Assembly: GCA_009926705.1 (NCBI GenBank)
Contig: RFOJ01000040.1
Location: 1-7,379 of the forward strand
From: Acidimicrobiia bacterium
GTDB lineage: Bacteria > Actinomycetota > Acidimicrobiia > Acidimicrobiales > Ilumatobacteraceae
Length of the DNA: 7,379 nucleotides
Reading direction: 5' to 3'
Shown here: positions 6,251 through 7,379 of the stretch, piece after piece
Numbering within the stretch: the stretch's first letter is position 1
Layout: every line of letters starts with the position of its first letter
The notes under the pieces: generated by a model
Told to the model about the DNA's origin: nothing
What the model saw: the letters and a program-made list of their open reading frames with translations, nothing else
Databases searched by the model: none
Translations under genes and position numbers: made by a program

Positions 6251-7060
6251 CTAGACGCCGAGTACCCGGCGTTGCAGCTTGCGCATGCCGCCCATCCAGC
6301 GCGCATGCTCGGCGGCTTTCACCTTCATGTATTCGGCCACCTCGGGGTGCGGAAGAATGAAGAAGCGCTCTTCAACGAGTGCATCGTGCGTGAAGTCGGC
6401 GACTTGCGACGGCTCGAGCACGGCGCCCACTGCTCGCACGACGTTGGTCTCGTTCGGCGGCGCGTCGGGCCGGTCGCCGGTGCGCAGCATCGCCGTATTC
6501 ACGCCCTGCGGGCACAGGCAACTCACCGAGATGCCGCGCGATCCGTAGGTGATCGAGAGCCACTCGGCGAAAGCGACGGCAGCGTGTTTCGTGACGGAGT
6601 AAGGCGCCGACCCGATCTGCGCAAGCACGCCAGCGGCGCTGGCGGTGACGGCGAAGTATCCCTTGCCTGACGCGAGCCAATCGGGCATCAGGTATTTCGC
6701 CGCCCAGCGGTGCGCGTGCACGTTGACGTCGAAAGAGGTGTTCCACTCGGCTTCGCTCGCCGACAGGTCGCTGCCCATGGCAACTCCGGCGTTGGCGAAG
6801 AACAAGTCAATACGTCCTGCGAGACGTCGAGCCTCGCTCACGAGTCGCGCGTTTTCTTCTTCACGGGAGACGTCTGCCTCGACGGCAAAAGCTGACCCAC
6901 TGCGCCGTGCGTTGAGTTTGGCGGCGAGCGCAGACACATTCGTGCCCGGGCGGTCGCTCAGCACCACGGTGGCTCCGGCGTCGTGAAATCGTTCACCAAG
7001 TGCGGAACCGATACCGCCGGCCGCACCAGTCACCACGGCGACCGAACCGACAAACTTCAC
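6251..7060 (-). CDS. Short-chain dehydrogenase/reductase (SDR), NAD(P)-dependent
   Basis: This 269-residue classical SDR starts with GTG at 7058-7060. The cofactor motif is TGAAGGIG (11-18). Asp36 at the end of the second strand (LSDRPG) favours NAD over NADP. AD-V (62-64) and FANAG (88-92) follow. The catalytic residues are all present: Asn113 in DVNVHAH, Ser141 in VTASAAG, and Tyr154 and Lys158 in YSVTK. CPQGVNTAM is the usual post-catalytic PG-type loop, with Gln in place of the first Gly. The C-terminal segment FILPHPEVAEYMKVKAAEHARWMGGMRKLQRR resembles a group of actinobacterial SDRs of unknown substrate. The enzyme should be cytosolic and interconvert an alcohol and a ketone. The gene ends 11 bp from the stop of the convergent LLM gene and has its own leaderless-looking promoter. 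Confidence 0.94.
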   Translation of the reverse strand: MKFVGSVAVVTGAAGGIGSALGERFHDAGATVVLSDRPGTNVSALAAKLNARRSGSAFAVEADVSREEENARLVSEARRLAGRIDLFFANAGVAMGSDLSASEAEWNTSFDVNVHAHRWAAKYLMPDWLASGKGYFAVTASAAGVLAQIGSAPYSVTKHAAVAFAEWLSITYGSRGISVSCLCPQGVNTAMLRTGDRPDAPPNETNVVRAVGAVLEPSQVADFTHDALVEERFFILPHPEVAEYMKVKAAEHARWMGGMRKLQRRVLGV

Positions 7061-7066
7061 AGCACG

Positions 7067-7072
7067 ATGTTA
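7067..7072 (-). promoter_or_regulatory. Putative -10 box of the SDR gene (leaderless)
   Basis: TAACAT (minus strand) ends exactly 6 bases before the GTG start, so transcription probably begins at the start codon. No Shine-Dalgarno sequence is present. A weak -35 candidate, CTGTCG at 7095-7090, gives a 17-base spacer and overlaps the -35 area of the divergent gene. Confidence 0.42.
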
Positions 7073-7088
7073 TGCCGAGCGTGCGTAT

Positions 7089-7119
7089 CCGACAGAGTGG
7101 AAGAAGCCGGGAGTAGCCT
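7089..7119 (+). promoter_or_regulatory. Putative promoter of the 64-residue protein gene
   Basis: The -10 candidate TAGCCT is at 7114-7119 inside GAGTAGCCT, the same 9-mer as before mca. A -35 candidate CCGACA is at 7089-7094, with a long 19-base spacer. The predicted leader of about 27 bases has room for the ribosome binding site seen before the GTG. Confidence 0.38.
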
Positions 7120-7138
7120 CTCGCGGCAAGGACAAAGC

Positions 7139-7147
7139 GGAAGGAAG
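7139..7147 (+). promoter_or_regulatory. Ribosome binding site deciding the GTG start at 7153
   Basis: GGAAGGAAG is the best Shine-Dalgarno-like sequence I see in the window. It lies 5 bases before the GTG at 7153 and supports both the reality of the small gene and this start. The other plus-strand genes here rely on coupling or leaderless starts. Confidence 0.6.
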
Positions 7148-7152
7148 TTGCA

Positions 7153-7347
7153 GTGACCGAGACGATTCAGCGCAACGCATCTCACGACGTGGTCGTACTG
7201 GCCGAAGCAATTGAGGTCATCGACAAGGCGCTCGCCGAGATCGGACAGCGCCAGCTGGTCACGACGACGGAAGTAGCTGACTTACTTCTCGACGTGCGTC
7301 AACTTCTCAGCGAAAAAGCCGACTCCACCACTTCGGCTTCGAAGTAG
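7153..7347 (+). CDS. Small protein of unknown function (64 residues)
   Basis: I do not recognise a family. The protein is acidic and looks helical: an amphipathic stretch at about 11-31 (DVVVLAEAIEVIDKALAEIG), a short QLVTTT segment, a second helix at about 39-53 (EVADLLLDVRQLLSE) and a Ser/Thr-rich tail. There is no signal peptide, membrane segment or cysteine. Two short helices suggest a dimerising or adaptor protein, but that is a guess. A strong ribosome binding site and an upstream promoter-like element support real expression. It is divergent from the SDR gene across 92 bp. Confidence 0.62.
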   Translation: MTETIQRNASHDVVVLAEAIEVIDKALAEIGQRQLVTTTEVADLLLDVRQLLSEKADSTTSASK

Positions 7348-7352
7348 CAGTC

Positions 7353-7373
7353 GCCGCCGGCGCCGGTCGCGGC
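7353..7373. repeat. GC-rich inverted repeat after the small gene
   Basis: GCCGC (7353-7357) and GCGGC (7369-7373) flank a core containing the perfect palindrome CCGGCGCCGG (7357-7366). It begins 6 bases after the stop of the 64-residue gene and could form a strong stem that halts transcription. The window ends before any T-run could be seen. Confidence 0.3.
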
Positions 7374-7379
7374 ACCGAA

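Noticed and set aside
6235..6253. Near-palindrome spanning the stops of the LLM and SDR genes (TAGTCGCG-TT-CGCGCTAG), possible bidirectional terminator
   Set aside because: The loop would be only two bases (or a 3-bp stem on TTCG), one base bulges, and there is no T-run on either side. Much of the symmetry comes from two stop codons facing each other.
1..7379. A mobile element, toxin-antitoxin, CRISPR or defence island
   Set aside because: I found no transposase, integrase, recognisable toxin, spaced repeats, terminal inverted repeats or tRNA-associated insertion site. The gene content is ordinary chromosomal metabolism and signalling.

Overview
This 7.4-kb window is GC-rich, densely coding chromosomal DNA. 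It looks actinobacterial. The firmest marker is a mycothiol S-conjugate amidase (mca), since mycothiol is made essentially only by Actinomycetota. A luciferase-like oxidoreductase of the F420-dependent type and TANNNT -10 boxes placed only a few bases before start codons agree with this. The style fits an Acidimicrobiia-like lineage, but that narrower placement is inference. I see no tRNA, rRNA, CRISPR array, transposase or phage gene.

Layout. Bases 1-1982, minus strand: a PAS-PAS-GGDEF-EAL cyclic-di-GMP protein, cut by the left edge and with no conventional start codon in frame. 1983-2061: an intergenic gap with a hairpin. 2062-2691, minus: a YbhB/PEBP-like lipoprotein. A 46-bp divergent gap with interleaved promoter-like elements follows. 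2738-3649, plus: mca, overlapping by 4 bp a 76-residue protein (3646-3876) that resembles only the C-terminal half of an SCP2 domain. 3839-4699, minus: a ChbG/YdjC-type carbohydrate deacetylase whose end overlaps the SCP2-like gene tail to tail. 4714-5226, minus: an exported staphylococcal-nuclease-like protein just upstream of the deacetylase in a likely two-gene operon. 5322-6239, plus: a luciferase-like (LLM) oxidoreductase. 6251-7060, minus: a short-chain dehydrogenase, 11 bp tail to tail from the LLM gene. 7153-7347, plus: a 64-residue protein of unknown function with a clear ribosome binding site.

The genes do not form one pathway. Plausible working units are mca with the SCP2-like gene (thiol-based detoxification, the partner's role unknown), nuclease with deacetylase (possibly degradation of extracellular or cell-wall polymers), and separate redox and signalling genes. 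I do not see convincing evidence of a new multigene system. The points most worth a second look are the miniature SCP2 protein coupled to mca, the PEBP-like lipoprotein lacking the usual pocket histidines, and the odd 5' end of the c-di-GMP gene.
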